Of a stretch of DNA of 24,554 nucleotides, positions 14,340 through 21,838 are shown piece by piece. This DNA comes from a virus: the IMG/VR virus record IMGVR_UViG_3300031707_000166, positions 1-24,554 of that record; one strand, 5' to 3'. Both the position numbers and the translations under genes were made by a program. Within the stretch, counting starts at the first letter, position 1, and every line of letters begins with the position of its first letter. The notes under the pieces are model-generated. The model saw only the letters and a program-made list of their open reading frames with translations. It made no database searches and was not told the origin of the DNA.

Positions 14340-16742
14340 ATGGCCGGCATCTACAACGCAGCAGTCCAAGGTATCGAGTCCGGCTTCGGCATGGGCTTGA
14401 AGCTCGACGCCGAGGCGGAAGCGCGGCGTCGAACTGATCTGCTGGAGAAGCACCAGACCATTCAGGACAAGCTCGCGCAGCAGCAACAGGACTTCACTGA
14501 GAAGAACACGCGAAACGCCAACGAGCGGGCCAACATCGAGTTCGGGACGAAGTACGCCACGGCAGAGTTGGATGACGCGGAGAAAGAGGCCGCCATGGCC
14601 GAGGCTGGCGGCGGCCAAATCACCCCGGAAATGGGTACGAGGCACGCGCAAGCCCTCAAGAATTTGCATGGGTGGCGTCAGCAGGGGCGGGATCTGGCAT
14701 CGCGATTGCTCAACGGCGACGTCAACATCAACCAAGTACCAGGCGCGGATCTGGCCCGGATGCACGCAGCCATGACAGGGATGAAGGACGAAGAGTGGGC
14801 GCAAGTTCCACAGGCCATCAAGGATGCGAACACCGCGCTTTCATCGAACAACATGCCGTTGGCCCTGCGGTCGCTCAACGTGCTGATGACACCAGAGCTG
14901 AAGCGCGGCCTCGGCCAGCCCAGCGCGCACGGCGGCAACGTCATCTCCAAGAGCATCGTCGATGCGGTGCCCGCGCTGGCGCAGAACGGCGCCCAAGGTA
15001 ACCCTGACCAACTGCTTCCTGTTGTTCGCGTCGTGACGGACCAGATCGGGCCCGATGGGCAGAATCTCTACTACGATGCCCCCATGACGGAGGACGGCAG
15101 CGTCGAAGGCAAGATCGTTCCCATCAGCATCCAACAAACTATCGACAGGATGCGCCACCTGGCTACGCTCGACACTGCGTTCGGGCACCCGGAACTTGCT
15201 GCCAAACTGGCTGCGGGTAGAAAAGAAACGAAAGAGGAGAACGACGCCAACCTCGACCGGTTGCGGGCTGTCGCCGTGACGCGAGCCGCGGGCTTGAAGA
15301 TGGACGCCACCAGCGCGAAGATGGCTGCGATCCACCGGTTCGCCGTCGAGAACAACATGACGGACCAGCAAGGCGCGATCACGATGCAGGACATGGGTCT
15401 TTTCCCCGGTGCACCGAAGCGCACCACCGCACTACAAGACGAGGAAGCGCGAGCGAGGATCGATATGCTCAAAGCGCGGGCGAATGTGCTGTGGAAAACA
15501 CCGCCGAAGAGCGCGAGCGGAGGGGCCCTGCTACCTGGAGCTGACTTTACGAAAACCGGGCCGGATTTTCTGGCCACCCTCGAGCCGCAAGACCAGACCA
15601 CCGTCCGCGCTATCGTCGATGGCCGAGAGAAGGTGGAGAACGTCAGCGTCAGAAACGGAAGGCGCGAAGCGATCACTGCGGCTGTCGCGCAGTACGACGC
15701 CGGTTACAGCCAGCAAGACTACGGGACGAAGGCGGGAGTGCGCAAGGACTTCACGTCTGGCGTCGCCGCGCGCAACGTCACCGCCATCAATACCGCTATC
15801 GGTCACTTGGCGTCCTTGCAGGATCTGTTCGAAGCCCAGAAGAACAAAGACCAGCCGAAGATAAATGCGGTGCTGAACACTTTAGCTACTGAGTTGAAAG
15901 GTGATCCCCGCGTAAACAACGTCGACCTCGCGGCTACTGCTGTCGGCGACGAGCTGATGCGTGTGTTCAGACAAGTTGGCGCATCGGAGATCGAGGCACG
16001 GAACTGGAAAGAGAAGTTTGGTTCAGCACTGTCACCAGAGATGCAGAAGGGGGCTCTTGCAACGGCCGCAGATCTGCTCGCGTCGCGTATTGACTCTCTC
16101 GATGACCAGTGGAAGCGCGGAATGGGGACCACTACCGGCTATCCGAACCTGCTATCTCCGAAGTCCCGCGCAGTGGTCGATGACCTTATACCAGGCCGCG
16201 TGGCGCCGCCAGCGCCCGCTCCCGCCCCCACCCCCACCCCCACCCCCACCCCCGCCCGCGCTCCAGGCCCTGTGGCGGCTGGCGTGGCGGCTGCGCCAAC
16301 AACTTCGTCAGCGGGGTCAGCAGAGTCGGCTCGCATCGACCCGAACCGGTATGTCTCTCCAGCAGTTCAAGCTGAACGAGACAAAGACGCACGCGCGGCG
16401 TTAGAGATGAACGTGAGGCAGCAGGAGGGGTATCTCCGTCAAGCAGAAGAGATGGTTTCCGGTCTGCCCCCCACCACACCCCCAGATAGACGGAAACCGT
16501 TTGAGGATGCCGTTACCAGGGCACAAAACGATGTCGCGCTGGCCAAGCGAGAGGTAGCGAAACTGCCGCGTGGCCCGGTCGCGGCGGCTATGGCGCCTGC
16601 ACCAGCTGCCGCGCCGGCTGCCGCTGCGCCAGCGGCGAAGCCTACGCTGCAGCAGTTCATGGAAAAGGCAAAAGTAGCCAATCCAACAGCATCAGAAGCT
16701 GACCTTCAAGCGTACTACGCAAAGAAATACGGTGGGCAGTAA
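14340..16742 (+). CDS. Large internal virion / ejection protein (800 aa)
   Basis: The ATG at 14340 is 9 bases after the previous stop, with AAGGA upstream. The protein is mostly helical: residues 20-80 are Gln/Glu/Arg-rich coiled coil. Residues about 411-597 contain a block I recognise from many podovirus virion proteins, with VRAIVDGREK, VRKDFTSG, NTAIGHLASL and RIDSLDDQWKRGMG. Residues 620-670 are a Pro/Thr/Ala linker encoded partly by a hexanucleotide repeat. Residues 672-740 are another coil, and the C-terminus (residues 767-800) is a short helical module ending AYYAKKYGGQ. It likely forms part of the periplasmic ejection tube, comparable in role with T7 gp15. Its TAA shares a base with the next ATG (TAATG). 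No transglycosylase motif was seen. Confidence 0.75.
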   Translation: MAGIYNAAVQGIESGFGMGLKLDAEAEARRRTDLLEKHQTIQDKLAQQQQDFTEKNTRNANERANIEFGTKYATAELDDAEKEAAMAEAGGGQITPEMGTRHAQALKNLHGWRQQGRDLASRLLNGDVNINQVPGADLARMHAAMTGMKDEEWAQVPQAIKDANTALSSNNMPLALRSLNVLMTPELKRGLGQPSAHGGNVISKSIVDAVPALAQNGAQGNPDQLLPVVRVVTDQIGPDGQNLYYDAPMTEDGSVEGKIVPISIQQTIDRMRHLATLDTAFGHPELAAKLAAGRKETKEENDANLDRLRAVAVTRAAGLKMDATSAKMAAIHRFAVENNMTDQQGAITMQDMGLFPGAPKRTTALQDEEARARIDMLKARANVLWKTPPKSASGGALLPGADFTKTGPDFLATLEPQDQTTVRAIVDGREKVENVSVRNGRREAITAAVAQYDAGYSQQDYGTKAGVRKDFTSGVAARNVTAINTAIGHLASLQDLFEAQKNKDQPKINAVLNTLATELKGDPRVNNVDLAATAVGDELMRVFRQVGASEIEARNWKEKFGSALSPEMQKGALATAADLLASRIDSLDDQWKRGMGTTTGYPNLLSPKSRAVVDDLIPGRVAPPAPAPAPTPTPTPTPARAPGPVAAGVAAAPTTSSAGSAESARIDPNRYVSPAVQAERDKDARAALEMNVRQQEGYLRQAEEMVSGLPPTTPPDRRKPFEDAVTRAQNDVALAKREVAKLPRGPVAAAMAPAPAAAPAAAAPAAKPTLQQFMEKAKVANPTASEADLQAYYAKKYGGQ
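16225..16253 (+). repeat. Hexanucleotide (CCCCCA) repeat, about 4.8 units
   Basis: Four full CCCCCA units (16225-16248) and a fifth C5 run encode a Pro-Thr repeat in the linker of the 800-aa protein. The complementary strand has five G5 runs with single-T spacers, a strong G-quadruplex pattern. Unit gain or loss would keep the frame. Confidence 0.85.
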
Positions 16743-19700
16743 TGCCGGCGATCGTCGACCCGTTCGATACCAAGGCCGAAGGGATCGTTGATCCGTTCGA
16801 TAGTGCGCCTGCGCCTGCCGCCGCGCCAGTTGCACCCGCGCGCGTCACCCCCAAAGCGGAACAGATCCGCGGCACCGGCTGGCAGATTCCCCGCGGACTT
16901 GGCGAGCAGGCGGCACCGACGCCGCGGGCTGAACCGACAGCCCTTCAGCGTATCGCGGGGTCGGTTGAACTGGGCCTGAACGTCGCTGCAGGGCTCACGA
17001 ACTTCTTCCCTGCGCTGGCCAGCGGTGGCTTGAAGGCCTTGGCGACTGCCGGCGGGGAAGGTGTGGGGTATGTGGAGTCGAAACTCAGAGGACTCCCCAC
17101 ACCCGAGTTCACAAACCCAGAGCAAGTCATCGGCCAGGAACTGAGCACTGCGATGTACCAGCCACCGTCAGCCTATGGACAGGAACTGACGGAGAAGTAC
17201 GTTGCCCCAGTGCTGGCGCAGGCACAAGCTCTTCCAGGTCTGGCCGGGGCGCTGCACGGTTATGGCGGCATAGCAGAACAGGCGCGCGGCCAACGGGCGA
17301 TCGCGGGGGTCAAGGAGTCTGCAACCCCAAGAGCGCAGGCTGCGTACACCGCTGCCAAGCTCGCGACACCTGAACTCGAGGGCATCCGGGCAGCTCACGA
17401 CGCGGGGTTCAAGCTGACAGCGAAAGCGGCGCAGGCGGGTACTACCGCTCAAGTCGCGGAGACGATGGCTGGCAGGCCACGAGCAGCACAGAATCTCGCT
17501 GCCCACAACGCGGAGAACGCCGCCCGGCTGGCCCGCGAAGATGTTGGCCTGCCGGACGATGTGCCCGCGACGCCGGAAGCAACTGCCAAGATTCGCAAGG
17601 AGGCTGGCCAAGACTACGCTGCCGTGAAGGACGTTGGGGAGTTCGACAACGACGGGCAATACCTCCGGGATCTTGACGCGATCAGCAAGCCCTATGAAGA
17701 GGGGGGCAAAGACTACAAGGTTCTCTCCGAGAACCCGATCATCAAAGCTATCGAAGGGCTGCGCGTAGCGGGTGCCAAGACGGCGTCGGCAATCGAGGTT
17801 GTCAAGGATTTGCGCAACAAGTCGGACATCGCGTACCGTGCAGGCGACAAGAATCTTGGCAACTCATATCGTGCTGCCGCCAGCGCAGTCGACAACGCGA
17901 TGGACCGTGCGCTGGGCAAGATGGCGGACGAAGGCGCAGACCCTGCGCTGGCGACCGCGGTCGACAAATACCGGGCCGCTCGAGTGCGCATTGCCAAGAC
18001 GTATCTGCTTGACGACGCGATGGACGGCAAGCCGGGTGAAGTCAACGCGAAGGTGTACGGCAGAGCGTTGGAGGATGGGGCTAAGTTAGATGGTCCGGCA
18101 CTTCAGATTGCGAAGTTCGCACAGCAGTTCGGGGATGAAGGCCTCGCGGCGAAGAAGGGTCGTGCGGGGGCGAAGGGCCCGACCTATCACGACATCCTGC
18201 TCGGCGCGCTGATCCATGCTCCTGCTGCAACTTTGGGTGCTGCCGCAGTATTCGCTCGACCAGCGGTACGTGCTGTGCTTGCCAGTGACTTCGCACAAAA
18301 GCGCATGGCGGGCAGCAAGCCTGCGCCAGGTACGGGGCCGAGAGCGGTCGCACCGGAAGAAGTGGCATTCAACCCGGGGCTCGATCAAGGCTTCGAGGAC
18401 GTGAGGCCGCCGGGCACTCCGTTGCGCCCGCCACCGGAAAGTCCGCTAGGCGATCTGACCCCCGACTGGGAAACGTCTCCCGGCGCCGGCGGCGCGCCCG
18501 TTGAACTGCAGCAAGGCCAGACCACTGTGCCGCCCGGCGCCAGCGTGTCGAAGCTGGGCATCGAACCGCGGCCCATCGGCGAGGCGCCGTTGCGCCCTGC
18601 CGTGAGTGGAGAACCTGGTGGCGCACCGCGGCGCGCCGGCGAGCAGATCCCCGCCGTCCCCGGCCGGCCAGACCTCGTCGACACGCTCACGTCGGACATG
18701 CCCGCCACGCCGGTGCCGACCGAGGCTATCCGGGCGGAAGCGGCGGCGACCGAAGGCACGCCGGCGATGGTCGAGGCACGCCGCCAGCAGAACCAAGGTC
18801 GAACGGACGCTGCGGCCGCGCAGGAGCGCGCAGAGCCCGTTCCGGTCGGCGAGGCTACCCAGCTCCCGGTTCGCAACGTCGAGCCCGCTGGAGCCCCACA
18901 GGAGCCGCCTATCCCGGTCGGGCGAGCAACAGAGCTCCCGCCCGAAGTCATCGAGCCGGCCAAGGCGCCGGACCTCGACCCCCGCTTGCTCGCCATCGAA
19001 CGGGAGTTGGCGAACAACCCGTCCGAGCCGGTGAGAAAGGCCTTGGAGAAGCGCGCTGCCCAGGTCGAGAAGGACATCAAGGCCGAGAAGGCTACGCAGA
19101 AGAAGCTCGACGATGCGACCGAGCTGCGCAAGGCCGCGCGCGACACCGTGGATCCAGACATCAAGAAGCACCTGTTGGCCGAGGCTGACAAGCTCGACCC
19201 ACCCTCGAAGGGCGAGAAGATTCCCGCAGGTGAAGCCACTGAAGGAGAACCCAATGCCGCTGCAAAAGTCACCAAGCAAGAAGGCGTTCAGCAAGAACGT
19301 GGCAACGGAAATGAGGGCGGGGCGCCCGCAGAAACAGGCACTGGCAATCGCGTACAGCGTGAAGCGCAAGGCAAGTCGACAACCGAAGGGAAAGTAAATG
19401 AAGACCTCCAAGGTACCAATGCCCCAAGCGGTAAAGGCACTCAAGCCCCTGCCAACGATGTCGGGGCCAACCGCAATGCAGCGGCCGAAGGTGGTAACAA
19501 CGAAGGCGCTGCAGCCGGACAAGGCAATGAAGGTGGCGCAAAGAAAGCTGAAGTAAAGGCTGCGGCCCGCGCTTGGGCTGAAAGCGGCACGGCACCGGAA
19601 GGCGCCATGCGGCAAGCTGTCGTAGATCAGCTCGACACGCTTGGTCTGAGCAAGAAGCATCGCGACGCGATCACCGAAGCAAACAGGGGCGACGAGCACT

Positions 19701-21163
19701 TGAACCTCGACCTGCTGCAGACCAAAACACCCGCGTTTCGTAACTGGTTTAGGAAAAGCAAGGTTGTCGACGAGAAAGGTGAACCTTTGGTGGTGCATCA
19801 CTCTGGTGGGTTCGACGCCAATGACAACCCTGTTCCGCGTGTTGGGGAAGACGGTTTCCACTTCGGTACGAAGCAGGCCGCAGAGGATCGAAACGTCGGC
19901 TTTGCGGTGGACGACTACATACGCAACTCTTCAGTGAACGAAGAGAACGGTCGCTGGTACTGGAAGAGTGGTACAGATGACTCCTACGAGATCCGCGGAG
20001 AAGAAGGCTTCGCCTCGGAGAAATCCGCGCGCAGAGACGTCGAAAACTTCGCTCGGGAACTGGCGGAAAACGATCAAGACAGTGAACCGATGAACCGCAC
20101 GGAGGCCTATCTGTCGATCAAAAATCCGAAGCGCGTGAAGGATCAAGTGGGGTCGTGGAAAGATGCCATCGCCAAGGCCAAAAAAGAAGGATATGACGGT
20201 CTTGTGTATCGCAATGAGTTTGAAGACAAAGGCAAGGATAGCTACGTTGCTTTCGAGCCAACCCAAATCAAGTCCGCTACCAACAATCGCGGAACTTTCG
20301 ATCCCAACGACCCAAACATCAGCCACCATCTCGACCTGCCCAAGATCGACGAAGGCTTCATGCACGAGCAGCAGAAGCAGCAGGCCGACGCCGCGCCGCC
20401 GGTGAGCGATCGCGGCATTGCGGCTGTCCGTACCGCGTTGCAGAAGGGCATGGCCGACGGCACGCTGGACAAGGATGGCGTCTCGCTCGCCTTGTGGATG
20501 CTGGACCGCAACCCCAACCTAGCCAAAGGCTTCGAGGGTCAAGAGGGTCTGCACGTCACGACGATCTCCAAAGACGCAGCAACGAAGGGCGAGCGTGGCG
20601 CGTACAACAGCGCGCGGCAACTGATCCGCTTGGTCGAAGGCTTCGACGGGACCGAGGGCGCGACGCACGAGATCCTGCACCACACCGAGCGGATGATGCC
20701 CACCGAGATGCGCGACGGCATCCGCCGTGAGTGGCGCGCCGCGATTGATGCTGAAATCAAGAAGACCAGCGAGTCGAAACCCGAGGTAGCGGCTGCGCTA
20801 AAGCGAGCGCGTGATGCTGTTGAGAACGGGTTCACCCCGGAAGCCCGCAAGGAAGTCCTCGACAAGTTCTACGACCGCACGCTCAACACCGCCGAACACT
20901 ACGAGCTCGTCAACCCCAGCGAGTACTGGGCGAAAAACGCGACGCGCATTCTGAGCGAGAAGTTCAACGGTCGCGGCTCGTGGCGCGCCGAGGCAGTACG
21001 GTGGCTCAAGGACTTGATGGAGCACATCAAGGGTACTATCGGTCTGCGTTCCGATGCTCCGATCCTGAAGGCTCTCGAAGCCATCCTGAACCCGGAGGTC
21101 ACGACGGGCGAACAGACGGCACCATCCATGCTGGCAAAAGCAGGCTCACCCCCAGGAAAATGA
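16742..21163 (+). CDS. Giant virion polyprotein: ejection-type N-terminus, disordered linker, ADP-ribosyltransferase-like domain and zincin metallopeptidase motif
   Basis: ATG 16742 overlaps the previous TAA (TAATG), giving 1473 aa. The N-terminus repeats VDPFD twice (residues 5-20). Residues 65-110 are hydrophobic/Ala-rich. Residues 285-465 are a helical block (DLRNKSDIAYRAGDKNLGNS) that I know from phage virion proteins, followed by an Ala-rich hydrophobic stretch at about 484-515. Residues 520-990 are disordered, with four P-[VIA]-G-[ER]-A motifs (611, 701, 725, 828) and a coiled segment at 755-820. Residues 995-1200 match ART domains of phage polyvalent proteins: TPAFRNWF, VVHHSG (H1019/1020), FHFGT (1039-1043), EGYDGLVYRN-like and FEPTQIKSA (1171-1179). 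Residues 1309-1316 read HEILHHTE (H1309, E1310, H1313), with NPSEYWAKN (E1394) a possible third metal ligand. It is probably packaged and injected. Activity is predicted, not shown. Confidence 0.75.
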   Translation: MPAIVDPFDTKAEGIVDPFDSAPAPAAAPVAPARVTPKAEQIRGTGWQIPRGLGEQAAPTPRAEPTALQRIAGSVELGLNVAAGLTNFFPALASGGLKALATAGGEGVGYVESKLRGLPTPEFTNPEQVIGQELSTAMYQPPSAYGQELTEKYVAPVLAQAQALPGLAGALHGYGGIAEQARGQRAIAGVKESATPRAQAAYTAAKLATPELEGIRAAHDAGFKLTAKAAQAGTTAQVAETMAGRPRAAQNLAAHNAENAARLAREDVGLPDDVPATPEATAKIRKEAGQDYAAVKDVGEFDNDGQYLRDLDAISKPYEEGGKDYKVLSENPIIKAIEGLRVAGAKTASAIEVVKDLRNKSDIAYRAGDKNLGNSYRAAASAVDNAMDRALGKMADEGADPALATAVDKYRAARVRIAKTYLLDDAMDGKPGEVNAKVYGRALEDGAKLDGPALQIAKFAQQFGDEGLAAKKGRAGAKGPTYHDILLGALIHAPAATLGAAAVFARPAVRAVLASDFAQKRMAGSKPAPGTGPRAVAPEEVAFNPGLDQGFEDVRPPGTPLRPPPESPLGDLTPDWETSPGAGGAPVELQQGQTTVPPGASVSKLGIEPRPIGEAPLRPAVSGEPGGAPRRAGEQIPAVPGRPDLVDTLTSDMPATPVPTEAIRAEAAATEGTPAMVEARRQQNQGRTDAAAAQERAEPVPVGEATQLPVRNVEPAGAPQEPPIPVGRATELPPEVIEPAKAPDLDPRLLAIERELANNPSEPVRKALEKRAAQVEKDIKAEKATQKKLDDATELRKAARDTVDPDIKKHLLAEADKLDPPSKGEKIPAGEATEGEPNAAAKVTKQEGVQQERGNGNEGGAPAETGTGNRVQREAQGKSTTEGKVNEDLQGTNAPSGKGTQAPANDVGANRNAAAEGGNNEGAAAGQGNEGGAKKAEVKAAARAWAESGTAPEGAMRQAVVDQLDTLGLSKKHRDAITEANRGDEHLNLDLLQTKTPAFRNWFRKSKVVDEKGEPLVVHHSGGFDANDNPVPRVGEDGFHFGTKQAAEDRNVGFAVDDYIRNSSVNEENGRWYWKSGTDDSYEIRGEEGFASEKSARRDVENFARELAENDQDSEPMNRTEAYLSIKNPKRVKDQVGSWKDAIAKAKKEGYDGLVYRNEFEDKGKDSYVAFEPTQIKSATNNRGTFDPNDPNISHHLDLPKIDEGFMHEQQKQQADAAPPVSDRGIAAVRTALQKGMADGTLDKDGVSLALWMLDRNPNLAKGFEGQEGLHVTTISKDAATKGERGAYNSARQLIRLVEGFDGTEGATHEILHHTERMMPTEMRDGIRREWRAAIDAEIKKTSESKPEVAAALKRARDAVENGFTPEARKEVLDKFYDRTLNTAEHYELVNPSEYWAKNATRILSEKFNGRGSWRAEAVRWLKDLMEHIKGTIGLRSDAPILKALEAILNPEVTTGEQTAPSMLAKAGSPPGK
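19242..19247 (+). promoter_or_regulatory. Internal Shine-Dalgarno AAGGAG for embedded ORF
   Basis: AAGGAG lies 6 bases before ATG 19254, which is in a different frame from the surrounding virion gene. A canonical site at ideal spacing inside a coding region supports the embedded gene and fixes its start. Confidence 0.65.
19254..19397 (+). CDS. Embedded 47-aa Lys-rich conserved phage protein, overprinted in the virion gene
   Basis: This ORF is shifted +1 relative to the 1473-aa gene and lies over its residues 838-885. It starts at ATG 19254 with AAGGAG 6 bases upstream and ends at TAA 19395-19397. The 47-aa product begins MPLQKSPSKKAFSKNV and continues ATEMRAGRPQKQALAIAYS before a basic tail. 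This pattern (KSKKA-x-SKN, E-x-x-AGKPQKQ-A-x-AIA-x-S) is one I recognise as a widespread tiny phage/prophage protein family of unknown function, normally a stand-alone gene. In the host frame the same bases encode a featureless Gly/Asn/Glu/Ala/Thr linker, as expected if the small frame is the constrained one. The product is cytoplasmic and may bind nucleic acid; that is inference. It is too short for most gene callers, and overlapping-gene filters would remove it. Confidence 0.72.
   Translation: MPLQKSPSKKAFSKNVATEMRAGRPQKQALAIAYSVKRKASRQPKGK
19386..19390 (+). promoter_or_regulatory. Internal Shine-Dalgarno AAGGG for second embedded ORF
   Basis: AAGGG lies 7 bases before ATG 19398, inside the last codons of the first embedded ORF, so the two small ORFs would be translationally coupled. 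Confidence 0.5.
19398..19556 (+). CDS. Second embedded ORF, 52-aa Lys/Met/Pro-rich protein
   Basis: ATG 19398 directly follows the TAA of the first embedded ORF, in the same frame, and the ORF ends at TAA 19554-19556. The product is basic and Met/Pro/Lys-rich (MKTSKVPMPQAVKALKPLP; end VAQRKLK), with no acidic residue except one Asp and no hydrophobic core. I do not recognise the family. In the 1473-aa frame the same bases encode an Asn/Gly/Ala/Glu-rich stretch with no visible domain. The case rests on contiguity with the first ORF, the upstream AAGGG and the opposite compositional biases of the two frames. It could still be a chance open frame in GC-rich DNA. Confidence 0.5.
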   Translation: MKTSKVPMPQAVKALKPLPTMSGPTAMQRPKVVTTKALQPDKAMKVAQRKLK

Positions 21164-21164
21164 G

Positions 21165-21404
21165 ATGGAGGATCCCGTTGCAGAGCACCGAGTGATGGTG
21201 TCCGCCCTCGTTGACGCGGCGCGGAAAATCATGTCCGACACCGAGCTGATGTCTCTGTTCGTCGACAACGTCTACGCGGGGTTCAAGCATCGGGCCAAGT
21301 CAGATTCCTCGCAGTGGCTCGGCGCCAGGTTGCTGGCGTTCCTGGGTTCTGCTTTCGTCGGAGTCGGGGTGTACCTCGTGATGAAGTTCGGGGGCGGCAA
21401 ATGA
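21165..21404 (+). CDS. Small single-pass membrane protein (79 aa), possible lysis or superinfection role
   Basis: ATG 21165 is one base after the TGA of the giant gene, with AGGA about 8 bases upstream, and its TGA overlaps the next ATG. Residues 1-50 are an amphipathic, charged helical region (ALVDAARKIMSDTELMSLFV). Residues 52-73 form one hydrophobic helix with a Gly-rich face (ARLLAFLGSAFVGVGVYLVM), followed by a short basic tail. The layout with an N-terminal soluble part and a single C-terminal membrane helix would suit a class III holin-like or ejection-associated protein. No endolysin lies next to it in the window. Holin is therefore only one option. Confidence 0.65.
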   Translation: MEDPVAEHRVMVSALVDAARKIMSDTELMSLFVDNVYAGFKHRAKSDSSQWLGARLLAFLGSAFVGVGVYLVMKFGGGK

Positions 21405-21838
21405 TTTTTCGTGCCACACAGTACGTCACCAAGCAACCCGTCTTTCTGGCGCTGGGGGTGGTGTTCGGTTTCGTGCTCGCTGCGCTATTCCCTACGTGGT
21501 CCGACTACATCTATGAGCAGTACAACGACACGCGGCCAGTAGTGAAAGACTGGAAGGTGCTGGAGGCCCACGTCGAAGGAAAGGATCTGCTGCTATCCGG
21601 CGTGATGCACAAGACGAGGGACTGCCTGTTGGTGCCCCCTGCAATAGCCCGCGATAACACGGGGGCAGCCTACATTGTCGAGGCGGACTTGTGGCGAGCG
21701 AAAGACGCATCGCTGGAGCTACAGCCTTTCGGCCCGTGGAGAGTGGTTGGTGGCGCGGGGAGGAAGCTGACGTTCACGCTCGTCTATGTGTGCTCTGGCA
21801 ACCACCCAACCATAGTGCGTATCGGAACCTATCCTTGA
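21401..21838 (+). CDS. N-terminally anchored envelope protein of unknown function (145 aa)
   Basis: The start is ATG 21401, in an ATGA overlap with the previous gene; the longer frame from 21314 lies inside that gene. Residues 12-31 (QPVFLALGVVFGFVLAALFP) are a clear membrane helix. The remaining 110 residues are mostly beta-rich (LEAHVEGKDLLLSGVMHKTR, then GRKLTFTLVYVC) and contain two Cys (in RDCLLV and VYVCSG) that could pair in the periplasm. The topology is single-pass with a periplasmic domain. Paired with the 79-aa membrane protein it may act in lysis, ejection or exclusion. It is not a recognisable spanin or endolysin. Its 3' end overlaps the convergent glycosyltransferase gene by 10 bp. 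Confidence 0.65.
   Translation: MIFRATQYVTKQPVFLALGVVFGFVLAALFPTWSDYIYEQYNDTRPVVKDWKVLEAHVEGKDLLLSGVMHKTRDCLLVPPAIARDNTGAAYIVEADLWRAKDASLELQPFGPWRVVGGAGRKLTFTLVYVCSGNHPTIVRIGTYP

Noticed and set aside
18446-19861. 471-aa minus-strand frame opposite the giant gene's linker
   Set aside because: It is a Leu/Arg/Gly-rich antisense frame without motifs, and it ends arbitrarily in the ART region of the real gene.
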